Notes under the pieces: model-generated | Told to the model about the DNA's origin: nothing | Database searches by the model: none | The model's input: the letters and a program-made list of their open reading frames with translations, nothing else | Made by a program: the position numbers and the translations under genes | Source: Dryocola sp031988645 | GTDB taxonomy: Bacteria; Pseudomonadota; Gammaproteobacteria; Enterobacterales; Enterobacteriaceae | Reading direction: 5' to 3' | Length of the DNA stretch: 64,000 bases | Assembly (NCBI RefSeq): GCF_051307045.1 | Contig: NZ_CP150452.1 | Coordinates: 2,604,001-2,668,000 of the forward strand | In this document: in pieces, positions 9,403-18,957 of the stretch | Layout of the letters: each line of letters starts with the position of its first letter | Position numbering within the stretch: the first letter of the stretch is position 1

Positions 9403-9776
9403 TGAACCATGCACCGCAACTGTATACCCTCTATCAGCAGTTATTAGAGCAAAGTAAGGTGATGCTGCAAAACGCCCGTGCAGGACTATGGGATGAATTG
9501 ATCGCCAGTGAAATGGATTACGTTAATGCGGTGCATGAACTGACTGAATTCATGCGCGACAGCAAGCCCTCAATGCATATGCAGGAGCAGCTCCGCCCGA
9601 TGCTCCGCGCCATTCTGGACAATGAAAGCGAAGTAAAGCTTTTGCTGCAAAGGCGTATGGATGAACTTGCAAAGCTTGTGGGGCAATCCTCCATACAGCA
9701 ATCGGTGCTAAGCGCCTATGGCAAACAGGGAGGACAAATCCTGGCGCCGCAGGACAATCTGGATATTATCCCGTGA
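9402..9776 (+). CDS. fliT: Flagellar export chaperone FliT
   Basis: FliT is the export chaperone for the cap protein FliD and, when free, an inhibitor of FlhDC. The 124 residues (E. coli 121) are all helical in character, starting MNHAPQLYTLYQQLLEQS. The ATG overlaps the last base of the fliS stop, so it is the coupled third gene of fliDST. Confidence 0.93.
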   Translation: MNHAPQLYTLYQQLLEQSKVMLQNARAGLWDELIASEMDYVNAVHELTEFMRDSKPSMHMQEQLRPMLRAILDNESEVKLLLQRRMDELAKLVGQSSIQQSVLSAYGKQGGQILAPQDNLDIIP

Positions 9777-9870
9777 TTCATTGAGGTGCGGCAAAGAAGG
9801 ATCTTTTTCGCACCAGGCATTTTCAGGCATATCATCCATAATTGAGATCCTTGTTTCATGGAGCTTGAAT

Positions 9871-11358
9871 ATGCGTAATCCGACTTTGTTGCAATGCTTT
9901 CATTGGTACTATCCCGGCGGCGGCGCGCTCTGGCCTGAAGTTGAAGCATTGGCTCCCAATCTCAATGAAATCGGCATCAATATGGTTTGGCTGCCTCCTG
10001 CCTATAAAGGCAGCTCCGGCGGATACTCCGTAGGCTATGACGTTTACGATCTGTTTGATCTTGGGGAGTTCGATCAAAAAGGCGGCGTCGCCACCAAATA
10101 CGGCGACAAGGCGCAGCTTCTTAAGGCTATTAACGCCCTGCAGCAAAACGACATCGCCGTATTACTGGACGTGGTGGTGAACCACAAAATGGGCGCGGAT
10201 GAGAAAGAAAAAATTCGCGTTAACCGCGTTAATGAAGAAAACCGCAATGAAATCGATGACGAAGTTATCGAGTGCGAAGCCTGGACCCGCTATACCTTCC
10301 CCGTCCGCGACGGCAAATACTCCCGCTTTATCTGGGACTACAAATGCTTTAGCGGCATAGACCATATCGAAAACCCCACCGAAGACGGCATTTTTAAAAT
10401 CATTAATGACTACACCGGCGAGGGCTGGAACGATCAGGTGGATAACGAACTGGGTAATTTCGATTACCTGATGGGTGAAAATATCGACTTCCGCAACCTC
10501 TCCGTGGCGGAGGAGATAAAATACTGGGCGCGCTGGATTATGGCAGAAACCGGCTGCAACGGTTTTCGCCTGGACGCCGTCAAGCATATCCCCGCGTGGT
10601 TCTATAAGGAATGGATAGAGCACGTGCAGGAAGTGGCTGAAGAACCGCTGTTTATCGTCGCCGAATACTGGTCGCACGAGGTCGATAAGCTGCAGGAATA
10701 CATCGCTCAGGTTGACGGCAAAACCCTGCTGTTCGACGCGCCGCTGCAGATGAAATTCCACCAGGCCTCACGGCAGGGCCGCGATTACGACATGAGCCAG
10801 ATCTTCACCGGCACGCTGGTGGAGGCCGATCCTTTCCACGCGATGACGCTGGTCGCCAACCACGATACCCAGCCGCTGCAATCGCTGGAAGCCCCGGTAG
10901 AGTCATGGTTCAAACCCCTCGCCTACGCGTTAATTTTACTGCGTGAAAACGGCGTTCCGTCCGTGTTTTATCCCGATCTGTTCGGCGCAAGCTACGACGA
11001 CGAAGGCGGCGACGGCGAAACCTATCACATTGATATGCCGGTAGTTGAACAACTCGACGATCTGATTCACGCCCGCCAGCGCTTCGCCCACGGCGTGCAA
11101 ACGCTGTTTTTCGATCACCCTAACTGCATTGCGTTCAGCCGCAGCGGTACCGATGAAGACCCCGGCTGCGTGGTGGTGCTGTCAAACGGCGATGAGGGCG
11201 AAAAAACCATTGAGCTTGGGGAAAACTACGGCAATAAAAGCTGGCGGGACTACCTGGGCAACCGGGAAGAAACCATCGCTACCGATGAAAACGGCAGCGC
11301 AACCTTTACCTGCAACGGCGGAAGCGTGAGCGTGTGGGTGATGGAAGAGGTGCTCTGA
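9871..11358 (+). CDS. amyA: Cytoplasmic alpha-amylase AmyA
   Basis: Glycoside hydrolase family 13 enzyme that cuts alpha-1,4-glucan and maltodextrin inside the cell. There is no signal peptide. The 495 residues match E. coli AmyA throughout. Catalytic residues of the barrel are the nucleophile D235 in GFRLDAVKH, the acid/base E265 in IVAEYWS and D332 in VANHDTQP. A first conserved region DVVVNHK is also present. The open frame extends far upstream, but the ATG at 9871 gives the family start MRNPTLLQCFHWYYPGGG and follows GGAGCTTGAAT. As in E. coli it lies next to fliT and near yedD. Confidence 0.97.
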   Translation: MRNPTLLQCFHWYYPGGGALWPEVEALAPNLNEIGINMVWLPPAYKGSSGGYSVGYDVYDLFDLGEFDQKGGVATKYGDKAQLLKAINALQQNDIAVLLDVVVNHKMGADEKEKIRVNRVNEENRNEIDDEVIECEAWTRYTFPVRDGKYSRFIWDYKCFSGIDHIENPTEDGIFKIINDYTGEGWNDQVDNELGNFDYLMGENIDFRNLSVAEEIKYWARWIMAETGCNGFRLDAVKHIPAWFYKEWIEHVQEVAEEPLFIVAEYWSHEVDKLQEYIAQVDGKTLLFDAPLQMKFHQASRQGRDYDMSQIFTGTLVEADPFHAMTLVANHDTQPLQSLEAPVESWFKPLAYALILLRENGVPSVFYPDLFGASYDDEGGDGETYHIDMPVVEQLDDLIHARQRFAHGVQTLFFDHPNCIAFSRSGTDEDPGCVVVLSNGDEGEKTIELGENYGNKSWRDYLGNREETIATDENGSATFTCNGGSVSVWVMEEVL

Positions 11359-11369
11359 GAGTATTTACC

Positions 11370-11391
11370 GTCCTCTCCCGCCAGAGAGGAC
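11370..11391 (+). terminator. Probable terminator after amyA
   Basis: An 8-base stem (GTCCTCTC and GAGAGGAC) with a 6-base loop starts 12 bases after the amyA stop. It is followed by AATTTCG rather than a good T run, so termination may be partial. Confidence 0.45.
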
Positions 11392-11493
11392 AATTTCGCT
11401 GTACCCTACGAAGCCGCAAAATTTACTCTAAGCTTAAATTCATGTATCAGGCCTTTTTGCGGCTGAAAAATGAATTTAACGAGAAACCTGTAG

Positions 11494-12822
11494 ATGAATT
11501 TTGTGACCTGGACCGCCGCGTCTGGCGCTTTGCTGTTATTGATGTCCCTAAGCTATGGCTGGATCAGCCGCAGCGTCGTTCCTCTTTTCGGGCTCTACCT
11601 GCTGGTCGGCATCGTCTGCGGCCCGTGGGTTCTGAACCTGCTGCACATTGATATCGTCAGATATTCCACCATCATCGCCCACGTTTCCGAAGTGGCGATG
11701 GCGGCCTCGCTCTTTATGACCGGCCTGAAAATCCGCATGCCTTTTAAATCGGCAGGCTGGAAAATGGGGGCGCTTCTGGCGGGTCCCGCCATGCTGCTGA
11801 CCGTCGGCGGTATTATGCTGGCCGCGCATTACCTGCTGGGAATGAGCTGGCCCATCGCGCTGGCCTTCGCGGCCATCATCGCCCCAACCGACCCGGTGCT
11901 GGCCAGCCTGATAGCCATTAACGATGCCCGTGACGACGACAGCCTGCGCCTGTCGCTTTCAACCGAGGCCGGGCTGAATGACGGCACCGCCCTGCCCCTG
12001 CTTGCGCTGGCGCTGATGCTGTCTAACAGCGGCGACGGCATAACCGCAACGGAGCTCGGCCACTGGTTTACGATAGAAGTGATATGGGCGCTGATAGCCG
12101 GGGTCGGTATTGGATATATGCTGGGGCACGCCGTCGGGCTGATGGCGACCCATTTTCGCTATACCCAGCGCGAGTTTGCCTCAAGCGATTTTATTGCCCT
12201 GTCGCTGATAGCCCTTAGCTACGCCATCGCCCTTTCGCTTGGCGCCTCAGGCTTCCTCGCCGCCTTTGCCGCAGGGGTTGGCCTGAGACGGGCGGAAATT
12301 AACGTTCAGCGCCATTTCCCGGACGAAAGCGAGGAGAAAGACGGTGCGGCGCTGCCGGCCGAAATCATGGTCAACCCTCATCAAAGGCATGAGTTTGCCG
12401 AAACGACCCGGGTAAAATCAATGGGCCTGGTGATTGGCGACGCCCTTTCTTTTGGCGACACCGTCGAGCGTATTTTTGCCGCCACGCTGATCATTATCCT
12501 CGGCATCACCCTTGCCCAGCACTGGCAGCCGGATGGGCTTTTGATGGCGGCGCTGCTGTTTGTGATTATTCGTCCGCTGGCGGTGTACGCGGTAACCTGG
12601 GGCATTTCGACGCCCGCGCACCAGCGCGTCGCTATCAGCTGGCTGGGTATACGCGGCATCGGGAGCCTGAACTATATCGCCTTTGCCTGGATGCACGGCA
12701 TGCGCGGCGACGAGGCTAACTATATGATGGACTGCGCGCTGACCCTGGTCGTGGCAAGCGTGATAGTGCACGGTATTTCCGTTAATCCGCTGATGGCGTT
12801 ACGGCGCAAAAAGATGCAGTAG
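11494..12822 (+). CDS. CPA1-type sodium (cation)/proton antiporter
   Basis: A 442-residue integral membrane protein of the Na+/H+ exchanger (NhaP-like, CPA1) family. About twelve hydrophobic segments are visible. Two transport motifs stand out: APTDPV (T132-D133) and TEAGLNDGTALPL with the N162-D163 pair, the ion-binding ND motif of electroneutral CPA1 exchangers. A charged loop (DESEEKDGAALPAE) separates two membrane halves. It would export Na+ or K+ in exchange for protons. E. coli has no gene at this place between amyA and yedD, so it is an insertion relative to that order. The exact cation is not predictable. Confidence 0.85.
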   Translation: MNFVTWTAASGALLLLMSLSYGWISRSVVPLFGLYLLVGIVCGPWVLNLLHIDIVRYSTIIAHVSEVAMAASLFMTGLKIRMPFKSAGWKMGALLAGPAMLLTVGGIMLAAHYLLGMSWPIALAFAAIIAPTDPVLASLIAINDARDDDSLRLSLSTEAGLNDGTALPLLALALMLSNSGDGITATELGHWFTIEVIWALIAGVGIGYMLGHAVGLMATHFRYTQREFASSDFIALSLIALSYAIALSLGASGFLAAFAAGVGLRRAEINVQRHFPDESEEKDGAALPAEIMVNPHQRHEFAETTRVKSMGLVIGDALSFGDTVERIFAATLIIILGITLAQHWQPDGLLMAALLFVIIRPLAVYAVTWGISTPAHQRVAISWLGIRGIGSLNYIAFAWMHGMRGDEANYMMDCALTLVVASVIVHGISVNPLMALRRKKMQ

Positions 12823-12845
12823 GCTGCGGGAAAACTGTGGAGATA

Positions 12846-12877
12846 TTCCCCTGCGCGGTATATCCGGCTCAGGGGAA
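12846..12877. terminator. Possible bidirectional terminator between antiporter and yedD
   Basis: An 8-base inverted repeat (TTCCCCTG and CAGGGGAA) with a 16-base loop lies in the 63-base gap between two convergent genes. No clear T run follows on either strand. Confidence 0.35.
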
Positions 12878-12885
12878 ACATAAAG

Positions 12886-13299
12886 CTAGCGAAGCGGGGT
12901 TGGAAGCGGATTTTTTTCGAGGTAATCAGCGCATTCCTGGGTCGGACGATCCACCCGTTTAAGCGTCATGCCGGCGTACTCCAGCGTCTCGCCTTCACGT
13001 TCTACATCGTAGATCTCGCGTTTTGCCGTAACGTTATACAGCGAGTCAGAGCGCAGCATCAGCTTGCCCGGCAGGGCAATAACGCGCTGCCACTGACGGC
13101 AATCCAGAGTATCCCCTGCGGGCGTGACCACCAGCGTGGCGATCGCTTCCGGACTCACCATCTCGCTTTGCGGCCCTTCAGACTGCCAGTAACCTGCAAG
13201 CCCGGCCGGCGCCGGCGCCTTCACCACTTCCCGGTAATCATCGACCTGCACGCACCCACTAAGGGCCAGCAGCGCCGCTAAAACTGCAACCTTCTTCAT
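12886..13299 (-). CDS. yedD: Lipoprotein YedD
   Basis: Conserved enterobacterial lipoprotein of unknown function, 137 residues as in E. coli. The N-terminus MKKVAVLAALLALSGC is a lipoprotein signal peptide with the acylated cysteine at position 16. The body contains the conserved stretches DTLDCRQWQRVIALPGKL and RVDRPTQECADYL. The open frame continues much further upstream, but only the ATG at 13299 gives the signal peptide. Confidence 0.93.
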   Translation of the reverse strand: MKKVAVLAALLALSGCVQVDDYREVVKAPAPAGLAGYWQSEGPQSEMVSPEAIATLVVTPAGDTLDCRQWQRVIALPGKLMLRSDSLYNVTAKREIYDVEREGETLEYAGMTLKRVDRPTQECADYLEKNPLPTPLR

Positions 13300-13545
13300 C
13301 GTCTGTCCTGACTGCGGAGAAAAAATAATTTTGGCATTAAAGCATTTAGCCCGCCAGTGTTGCAAAGGAAACAGTAACCGCGGCGGATGTACCTCGTTAT
13401 GGCTAAGCCCTCTGCCCGTCCGTTTGACCAGAATCATAAAAAGAAGCAAGTTTTCACGATGTGCGCGCCCGGACGTTTGGACGGGAGGAGAAAAATGATT
13501 TAATACCCGCCTTCTTTCACCTCCTTCTGAGTTCAGAGGCGGCCT

Positions 13546-14760
13546 ATGTCCTGGCAACATTTCAAACAGCAGTACCTGATCAAATTCTGGGCGCCGATGC
13601 CTGCGGTTATCGCAGCCGGCATCCTTTCCACCTACTATTTCGGCATTACCGGCACCTTCTGGGCCGTGACGGGGGAATTTACCCGTTGGGGCGGGCAGCT
13701 GCTGCAGCTTATGGGCGTGCATGCCGAAGAGTGGGGCTATTTCAAGCTCATTCATCTGGACGGCAGCCCGCTTACGCGCATCGACGGCATGATGATCATC
13801 GGCATGTTCGGCGGCTGCTTTGCGGCGGCGCTGTGGGCCAATAACGTTAAGCTGCGCCTGCCGCAGCACCGCATCCGTATCATTCAGGCGGTAGCCGGCG
13901 GGATTATCGCCGGGTTCGGCGCGCGGCTGGCGATGGGCTGCAACCTGGCGGCATTCTTTACCGGCATTCCGCAGTTCTCGCTGCACGCCTGGTTCTTCGC
14001 GCTGGCGACGGCGTTAGGCTCATGGTTTGGCGCGCGCTTCACGCTGCTGCCCATCTTCCGCATTCCCGTTAAGCTGCAGAAAGTCTCTGCCGCTTCGCCA
14101 TTAACCCAGAAGCCCAATCAGGCGAAGCGCCGTTTTCGCATCGGCATGCTGGTGTTTATCGGCATGATTGGCTGGGGCGCGCTGACCGCGATGAACCAGC
14201 CCAAACTGGGGCTGGCGATGCTGTTTGGCGTAGGCTTCGGCCTGCTTATCGAACGCGCGCAAATCTGCTTTACCTCCGCGTTTCGCGATATGTGGATAAC
14301 CGGCCGCACGCACATGGCGAAGGCTATTATTCTCGGCATGGCGGTCAGCGCCATCGGCATCTTCAGCTATGTGCAGCTCGGCGTAGAGGCAAAAATCATG
14401 TGGGCGGGACCGAATGCGGTATTGGGCGGCCTGCTGTTCGGCTTCGGCATCGTGCTGGCGGGCGGCTGCGAGACGGGCTGGATGTACCGCGCCGTTGAAG
14501 GCCAGGTGCATTACTGGTGGGTCGGGCTGGGTAACGTTATCGGCTCCACTATCCTTGCCTACTACTGGGACGCGCTCTCTCCTGCCCTCGCCACCCGCTG
14601 GGATAAAGTAAATTTGTTAAATACCTTCGGCCCGCTGGGCGGCCTGCTGGTAACCTATCTGATGCTGCTGGCGGCATTTTTACTGATGGTTGGCTGGGAG
14701 AAACGCTTCTTCCGCCGCAAAAATATCACCGCGGTTCAGAGCCTTGAGGGGAACCTATGA
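13546..14760 (+). CDS. yedE: YedE, selenium metabolism-associated membrane transporter
   Basis: Inner-membrane protein of the YeeE/YedE (TsuA-like sulfur transport) family, 404 residues with about ten hydrophobic segments. Conserved cysteine/glycine motifs are visible: GARLAMGCNLAAFF, RAQICFTSAFRDM and GGCETGWMYRA. In many bacteria yedE and yedF travel with selenium-utilisation genes, so a selenium- or sulfur-compound transport role is proposed for the family. It overlaps yedF by 4 bases. Confidence 0.93.
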   Translation: MSWQHFKQQYLIKFWAPMPAVIAAGILSTYYFGITGTFWAVTGEFTRWGGQLLQLMGVHAEEWGYFKLIHLDGSPLTRIDGMMIIGMFGGCFAAALWANNVKLRLPQHRIRIIQAVAGGIIAGFGARLAMGCNLAAFFTGIPQFSLHAWFFALATALGSWFGARFTLLPIFRIPVKLQKVSAASPLTQKPNQAKRRFRIGMLVFIGMIGWGALTAMNQPKLGLAMLFGVGFGLLIERAQICFTSAFRDMWITGRTHMAKAIILGMAVSAIGIFSYVQLGVEAKIMWAGPNAVLGGLLFGFGIVLAGGCETGWMYRAVEGQVHYWWVGLGNVIGSTILAYYWDALSPALATRWDKVNLLNTFGPLGGLLVTYLMLLAAFLLMVGWEKRFFRRKNITAVQSLEGNL

Positions 14761-14993
14761 GCCAGAATATCGTACCGGATTTTCGCCTGGATATGGTCGG
14801 GGAGCCCTGCCCTTACCCGGCGGTCGCCACGCTTGAAGCCATGCCGCAGCTAAAAAAGGGGCAGATTCTTGAGGTGGTCAGCGACTGCCCGCAGTCCATC
14901 AACAACATCCCGCTGGATGCGCGAAACCATGGCTATACCGTGCTGGATATCCAGCAGGACGGCCCGACGATTCGTTATTTAATTCAGCGATAG
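14757..14993 (+). CDS. yedF: YedF, TusA-family sulfurtransferase-like protein
   Basis: A 78-residue TusA/SirA-fold protein. The N-terminal motif MVGEPCPYPAVATLEAM contains the conserved cysteine (C18) that in TusA carries a persulfide. The ATG overlaps the yedE stop, so the pair is translationally coupled. The cargo, sulfur or selenium, is not established. Confidence 0.95.
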   Translation: MSQNIVPDFRLDMVGEPCPYPAVATLEAMPQLKKGQILEVVSDCPQSINNIPLDARNHGYTVLDIQQDGPTIRYLIQR

Positions 14994-14996
14994 CGG

Positions 14997-15014
14997 TGAG
15001 GGGGAAACCCCTCA
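14997..15014 (+). terminator. Terminator between yedF and fliE
   Basis: A 7-base stem (TGAGGGG and CCCCTCA) with loop GAAA is followed by a pyrimidine-rich tract, 4 bases after the yedF stop. It would separate yedEF from the convergent fliE. Confidence 0.55.
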
Positions 15015-15041
15015 TCTTCTTTCTGCCGCTTACCGGCGGGA

Positions 15042-15353
15042 CTACACCTGCATGTTCATGATTTCGGAATAGGCAGAGACCAGCTTGTTACGCACCTGAA
15101 TCCCCATCTGCAATGAAACGGAGGATTTTTGCAGATCGACCATCACATCGTTTAGCGCCACGCCCGGCGTGCCGAGGGCAAATTTTTCCGCCTGGGTGCG
15201 CGCTGCGTTCTGCGTATCGCTGATGCGGCCCAACGCCGCCTGCAGTTCACCCGCAAAGCTCACCTTTGGATCGCTGTTTTGCACCTGGCTGCCCGCGGAG
15301 AGCGCGGTAGCCTGTAGCTGCTGAATAACCCCTTCAATCCCCTGAATTGCCAT
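15042..15353 (-). CDS. fliE: Flagellar hook-basal body complex protein FliE
   Basis: FliE joins the MS ring (FliF) to the rod and is among the first proteins exported by the flagellar system. The 103 residues (E. coli 104) start MAIQGIEGVIQQLQATAL and end in SAYSEIMNMQV, both family hallmarks. It is transcribed alone and is divergent from fliF. The 229-base gap between fliE and fliF should hold the class II promoters for both directions. Confidence 0.97.
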   Translation of the reverse strand: MAIQGIEGVIQQLQATALSAGSQVQNSDPKVSFAGELQAALGRISDTQNAARTQAEKFALGTPGVALNDVMVDLQKSSVSLQMGIQVRNKLVSAYSEIMNMQV

Positions 15354-15582
15354 TTTCCTGCCCCAGTTTTATTAAACGCGGCAAGATTATCACCTTGTCA
15401 ATAGGACAAAGGCGTTAAATAGACGTAAAAAATAGAGCTAATTCGACCATCGAAAATTCCTGAAAAGAAAATAATGACTGCGCCATCTATCTGGAACTTT
15501 TGTCGTGTTTGTCGACCCGGGAGCTCGTTTTGTCCACTGTTTATACGAATTATTCTCTCTACGCTAAGCCGCGGGGTGCGCA

Positions 15583-17277
15583 ATGACTGCAGCAGCGGCC
15601 CCGGCGCAAACACCGCCGAACAAAACCCAGGAATGGCTCACGCGCCTGCGCGCAAATCCTAAAATCCCCTTAATCGTCGCGGGCGCGGCGGCTATCGCCA
15701 TCATTGTGGCGCTGACCTTATGGGCCAAACAGCCTGACTATAAAGTGCTGTACAGCAACCTGGCCGATCAGGACGGGGGGGCGATTGTCACCCAGCTGAC
15801 CCAGATGAATATCCCTTATCGCTACTCCGACAACGGCAGCGCGATCGAAGTCCCGGCGGATAAAGTTTATGACCTGCGCCTGCGCCTCGCCCAGCAAGGC
15901 CTGCCCAAAGGCGGCGCGGTAGGCTTTGAGCTGTTAGATCAGGAAAAGTTTGGCATCAGCCAGTTTAGCGAGCAGGTGAACTACCAGCGCGCGCTGGAAG
16001 GCGAACTGGCCCGCACCATTGAAACGCTCGGCCCGGTGAAAAGCGCTCGCGTTCACCTCGCCATGCCAAAACCTTCTTTATTTGTTCGTGAACAAAAGTC
16101 CCCTTCCGCCTCCGTTACGCTGAGCCTGCAGCCAGGACGCGCGCTGGACGAAGGGCAGATCAGCGCCGTGGTGCATATGGTTTCCAGCGCCGTCGCCGGC
16201 CTGCCGCCGGGCAACGTTACGCTTGTGGATCAGGGCGGCCATTTGCTGACCCAGTCCAATACCGCCGGCCGTGATTTGAATGACGCCCAATTAAAATATT
16301 CCGCTGACGTGGAAAGCCGCTACCAGCGCCGTATCGAATCCATCCTTGGCCCAATCGTCGGCAACGGCAACGTTCACGCCCAGGTTACCGCGCAGATCGA
16401 TTTTGCCAATAAAGAACAAACCGAAGAGCAGTATCGTCCGAATGCCGATCCGGCCCAGGCGGCGATCCGCTCGCGCCAGCTGAATCAGAGCGAGCAGGTT
16501 AACGGCCGCAATCCGGGCGGCGTGCCGGGCGCGCTGTCTAACCAGCCTGCGCCGCCGAACAACGCGCCTATTACTACGCCTGCGCAGCAAAACCCGGCCA
16601 ACGGACAGGCTGCCAGCGCCGGACAGACCCAGTCCACCTCGACCTCTGCGCAAACGGGCTCCAGCAATACCCAGCGCGACGAGACGACCAACTACGAAGT
16701 AGACCGCACCATACGCCATACCAAACTCAACACTGGCGATATTCAGCGCCTGTCCGTTGCGGTGGTGGTGAATTACCGCCAGCTGGCCGACGGCAAGCCG
16801 CTGCCGTTGACGAACGATCAGCTCAAGCAAATCGAAGACCTGACGCGCGAAGCGATGGGTTATTCGGAAAAACGCGGCGATACGCTCAACGTGGTCAACT
16901 CGCCGTTTACCGCAAGCGAGGAAACCGGCGGCGAGCTGCCGTTCTGGCAACAGCAGTCGTTCTTCGATCTGCTGCTGTCCGCGGGCCGTTGGTTAGTGGT
17001 GCTGATTGTCGCCTGGCTGCTGTGGCGCAAGGCTATTCGCCCGCAGCTGCAGCGCAAGGCTGAAATCCAGAAGGCCCAGACCGAAGCCGTACGCCAGCGC
17101 GAAGAAGAAGATGAAGCCGTGTCTGTTCGCCTGAGCAAAGACGAACAGCAGCAGCAGCGTAAAGCCAACCAGCGCCTGAGCGCCGAAGTGATGAGCCAGC
17201 GTATCCGCGAAATGTCTGATAACGATCCGCGCGTCGTTGCGCTGGTTATCCGCCAATGGATGAGTAACGAACTATGA
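15583..17277 (+). CDS. fliF: Flagellar M-ring protein FliF
   Basis: FliF builds the MS ring in the inner membrane, on which the rod, switch and export gate assemble. The 564 residues have a first membrane segment at about 27-47 (IPLIVAGAAAIAIIVALTLWA), periplasmic ring-building domains with YKVLYSNLADQDGGAIV, a low-complexity Gln/Ser/Ala/Pro-rich region at about 300-365, and a second membrane segment (WLVVLIVAWLLW) near 470. The cytoplasmic tail that binds FliG follows. Its stop overlaps fliG by 4 bases. Confidence 0.97.
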   Translation: MTAAAAPAQTPPNKTQEWLTRLRANPKIPLIVAGAAAIAIIVALTLWAKQPDYKVLYSNLADQDGGAIVTQLTQMNIPYRYSDNGSAIEVPADKVYDLRLRLAQQGLPKGGAVGFELLDQEKFGISQFSEQVNYQRALEGELARTIETLGPVKSARVHLAMPKPSLFVREQKSPSASVTLSLQPGRALDEGQISAVVHMVSSAVAGLPPGNVTLVDQGGHLLTQSNTAGRDLNDAQLKYSADVESRYQRRIESILGPIVGNGNVHAQVTAQIDFANKEQTEEQYRPNADPAQAAIRSRQLNQSEQVNGRNPGGVPGALSNQPAPPNNAPITTPAQQNPANGQAASAGQTQSTSTSAQTGSSNTQRDETTNYEVDRTIRHTKLNTGDIQRLSVAVVVNYRQLADGKPLPLTNDQLKQIEDLTREAMGYSEKRGDTLNVVNSPFTASEETGGELPFWQQQSFFDLLLSAGRWLVVLIVAWLLWRKAIRPQLQRKAEIQKAQTEAVRQREEEDEAVSVRLSKDEQQQQRKANQRLSAEVMSQRIREMSDNDPRVVALVIRQWMSNEL

Positions 17278-18266
17278 GTATTACCGGCACCGAAAAGAGC
17301 GCCATCCTGTTGATGACTATTGGCGAAGACCGCGCCGCTGAGGTGTTTAAGCACCTCAGCCCGCGAGAAGTGCAGCACGTAAGTGCGGCGATGGCGAACA
17401 TCCGCCAGATCTCCAACAAGCAGCTGACCGACGTGCTGGCCGAGTTTGAGCAGGAAGCCGAACAGTTCGCCGCGCTGAGCATCAACGCCAACGATTATCT
17501 GCGTTCGGTGCTGATCAAAGCGCTGGGCGAAGAGCGCGCCTCAAGCCTGCTGGAAGATATTCTCGAAACGCGCGAAACCACCTCGGGCATGGAAACGCTC
17601 AACTTTATGGAGCCGCAGAGCGCGGCGGATCTTATCCGCGACGAGCATCCGCAGATTATCGCCACCATTCTTGTGCACCTCAAACGCGGTCAGGCAGCCG
17701 ACATTCTGGCGCTGTTCGACGAGCGTCTGCGCAACGACGTGATGCTGCGTATCGCCACCTTCGGCGGCGTGCAGCCGGCGGCGCTGGCAGAGCTGACCGA
17801 GGTGTTAAACAACCTGCTCGACGGTCAGAACCTCAAGCGCAGCAAAATGGGCGGCGTGAGAACGGCGGCCGAAATCATCAACCTGATGAAAACGCAGCAG
17901 GAAGAGGCGGTTATCACCGCGGTTCGCGCCTTCGACGGCGAGCTGGCGCAGAAAATTATCGACGAGATGTTCCTGTTCGAAAACCTGGTGGAAGTGGACG
18001 ACCGCAGCATCCAGCGCCTGCTGCAGGAAGTGGAGTCCGAATCGCTGCTCGTTGCCCTCAAAGGCGCAGAACAGCCGCTGCGCGAGAAGTTCCTGCGCAA
18101 TATGTCGCAGCGTGCGGCCGATATCCTGCGCGACGATCTCTCCAACCGCGGCCCGGTTCGCCTGTCGCAGGTGGAGAACGAACAGAAAGCCATCCTGCTT
18201 ATCGTGCGTCGTCTGGCCGAAACCGGCGAGATGGTGATTGGCACCAGCGAGGACACCTATGTCTAA
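17274..18266 (+). CDS. fliG: Flagellar motor switch protein FliG
   Basis: FliG couples stator force to rotation and binds the FliF tail and FliM. The 330 residues match E. coli. The EHPQIIATILVHLKRGQAADIL segment of the middle domain is present, as is the C-terminal torque helix with charged residues (LAQKIIDEMFLFENLVEVDDRSIQRLLQEVE). It lies between fliF (4-base overlap) and fliH (8-base overlap). Confidence 0.98.
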   Translation: MSITGTEKSAILLMTIGEDRAAEVFKHLSPREVQHVSAAMANIRQISNKQLTDVLAEFEQEAEQFAALSINANDYLRSVLIKALGEERASSLLEDILETRETTSGMETLNFMEPQSAADLIRDEHPQIIATILVHLKRGQAADILALFDERLRNDVMLRIATFGGVQPAALAELTEVLNNLLDGQNLKRSKMGGVRTAAEIINLMKTQQEEAVITAVRAFDGELAQKIIDEMFLFENLVEVDDRSIQRLLQEVESESLLVALKGAEQPLREKFLRNMSQRAADILRDDLSNRGPVRLSQVENEQKAILLIVRRLAETGEMVIGTSEDTYV

Positions 18267-18957
18267 CCAGCTGCCATGGAAAATCTGGACGCCGGACGAT
18301 TTGATGCCGGCCTCCAGCCCGGCGTTTGAAAGCCTGATGCCGCAGGAGATTTCCGCACAAGAGCCCCCGGCAGAAAGCGAGCCGGATTTACAGCAAACCC
18401 TGGCGATGATGCAGATGCAGGCGCATGAGCTGGGTCATAAAGAAGGCTATGCGGCCGGATACTCGGCAGGCGTTGAAGAAGGCCGTAAAGCCGGTTTTCA
18501 GCAGGGAATGGAACAGGGCGTCAACGAGGCCAAACAGCAGCAGGCTCCGGTGCATGCCCGCATGCAGCAGCTGGTCAGCGAGTTTCAGCACACGCTTGAT
18601 GCCCTGGATAGCGTTATCGCTTCGCGCCTGATGCAAATGGCGCTGGAGGCGGCGCGCCAGGTCATCGGCCATACGCAGGGCATTGATAACTCGGCGCTGA
18701 TTAAACAAATTCAGGGGCTGCTGCAGCAGGAGCCCTTGTTTAGCGGCAAACCGCAGCTGCGCGTCCACCCGGATGATTTACAGCGCGTGGAAGAGATGCT
18801 GGGCGCCACCTTAAGCCTGCACGGCTGGCGTTTACGCGGCGATCCGGGCCTGCACCAGGGCGGCTGCAAAGTCTCCGCCGATGAGGGCGATCTGGACGCC
18901 AGCGTCGCCACCCGCTGGCAGGAACTCTGCCGCCTTGCGGCTCCGGGAGTGCTGTGA
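18259..18957 (+). CDS. fliH: Flagellar export ATPase regulator FliH
   Basis: FliH is the peripheral-stalk protein that binds and restrains the ATPase FliI and docks it to the export gate. The N-terminus MSNQLPWKIWTPDDL contains the conserved tryptophans. A long helix with GxxxG-like repeats follows (GYAAGYSAGVEEGRKAGFQQG), as usual in FliH. The start at 18259 is chosen from this N-terminus; the frame is open 7 codons further upstream. Length is 232 residues against 228 in E. coli. Confidence 0.96.
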   Translation: MSNQLPWKIWTPDDLMPASSPAFESLMPQEISAQEPPAESEPDLQQTLAMMQMQAHELGHKEGYAAGYSAGVEEGRKAGFQQGMEQGVNEAKQQQAPVHARMQQLVSEFQHTLDALDSVIASRLMQMALEAARQVIGHTQGIDNSALIKQIQGLLQQEPLFSGKPQLRVHPDDLQRVEEMLGATLSLHGWRLRGDPGLHQGGCKVSADEGDLDASVATRWQELCRLAAPGVL

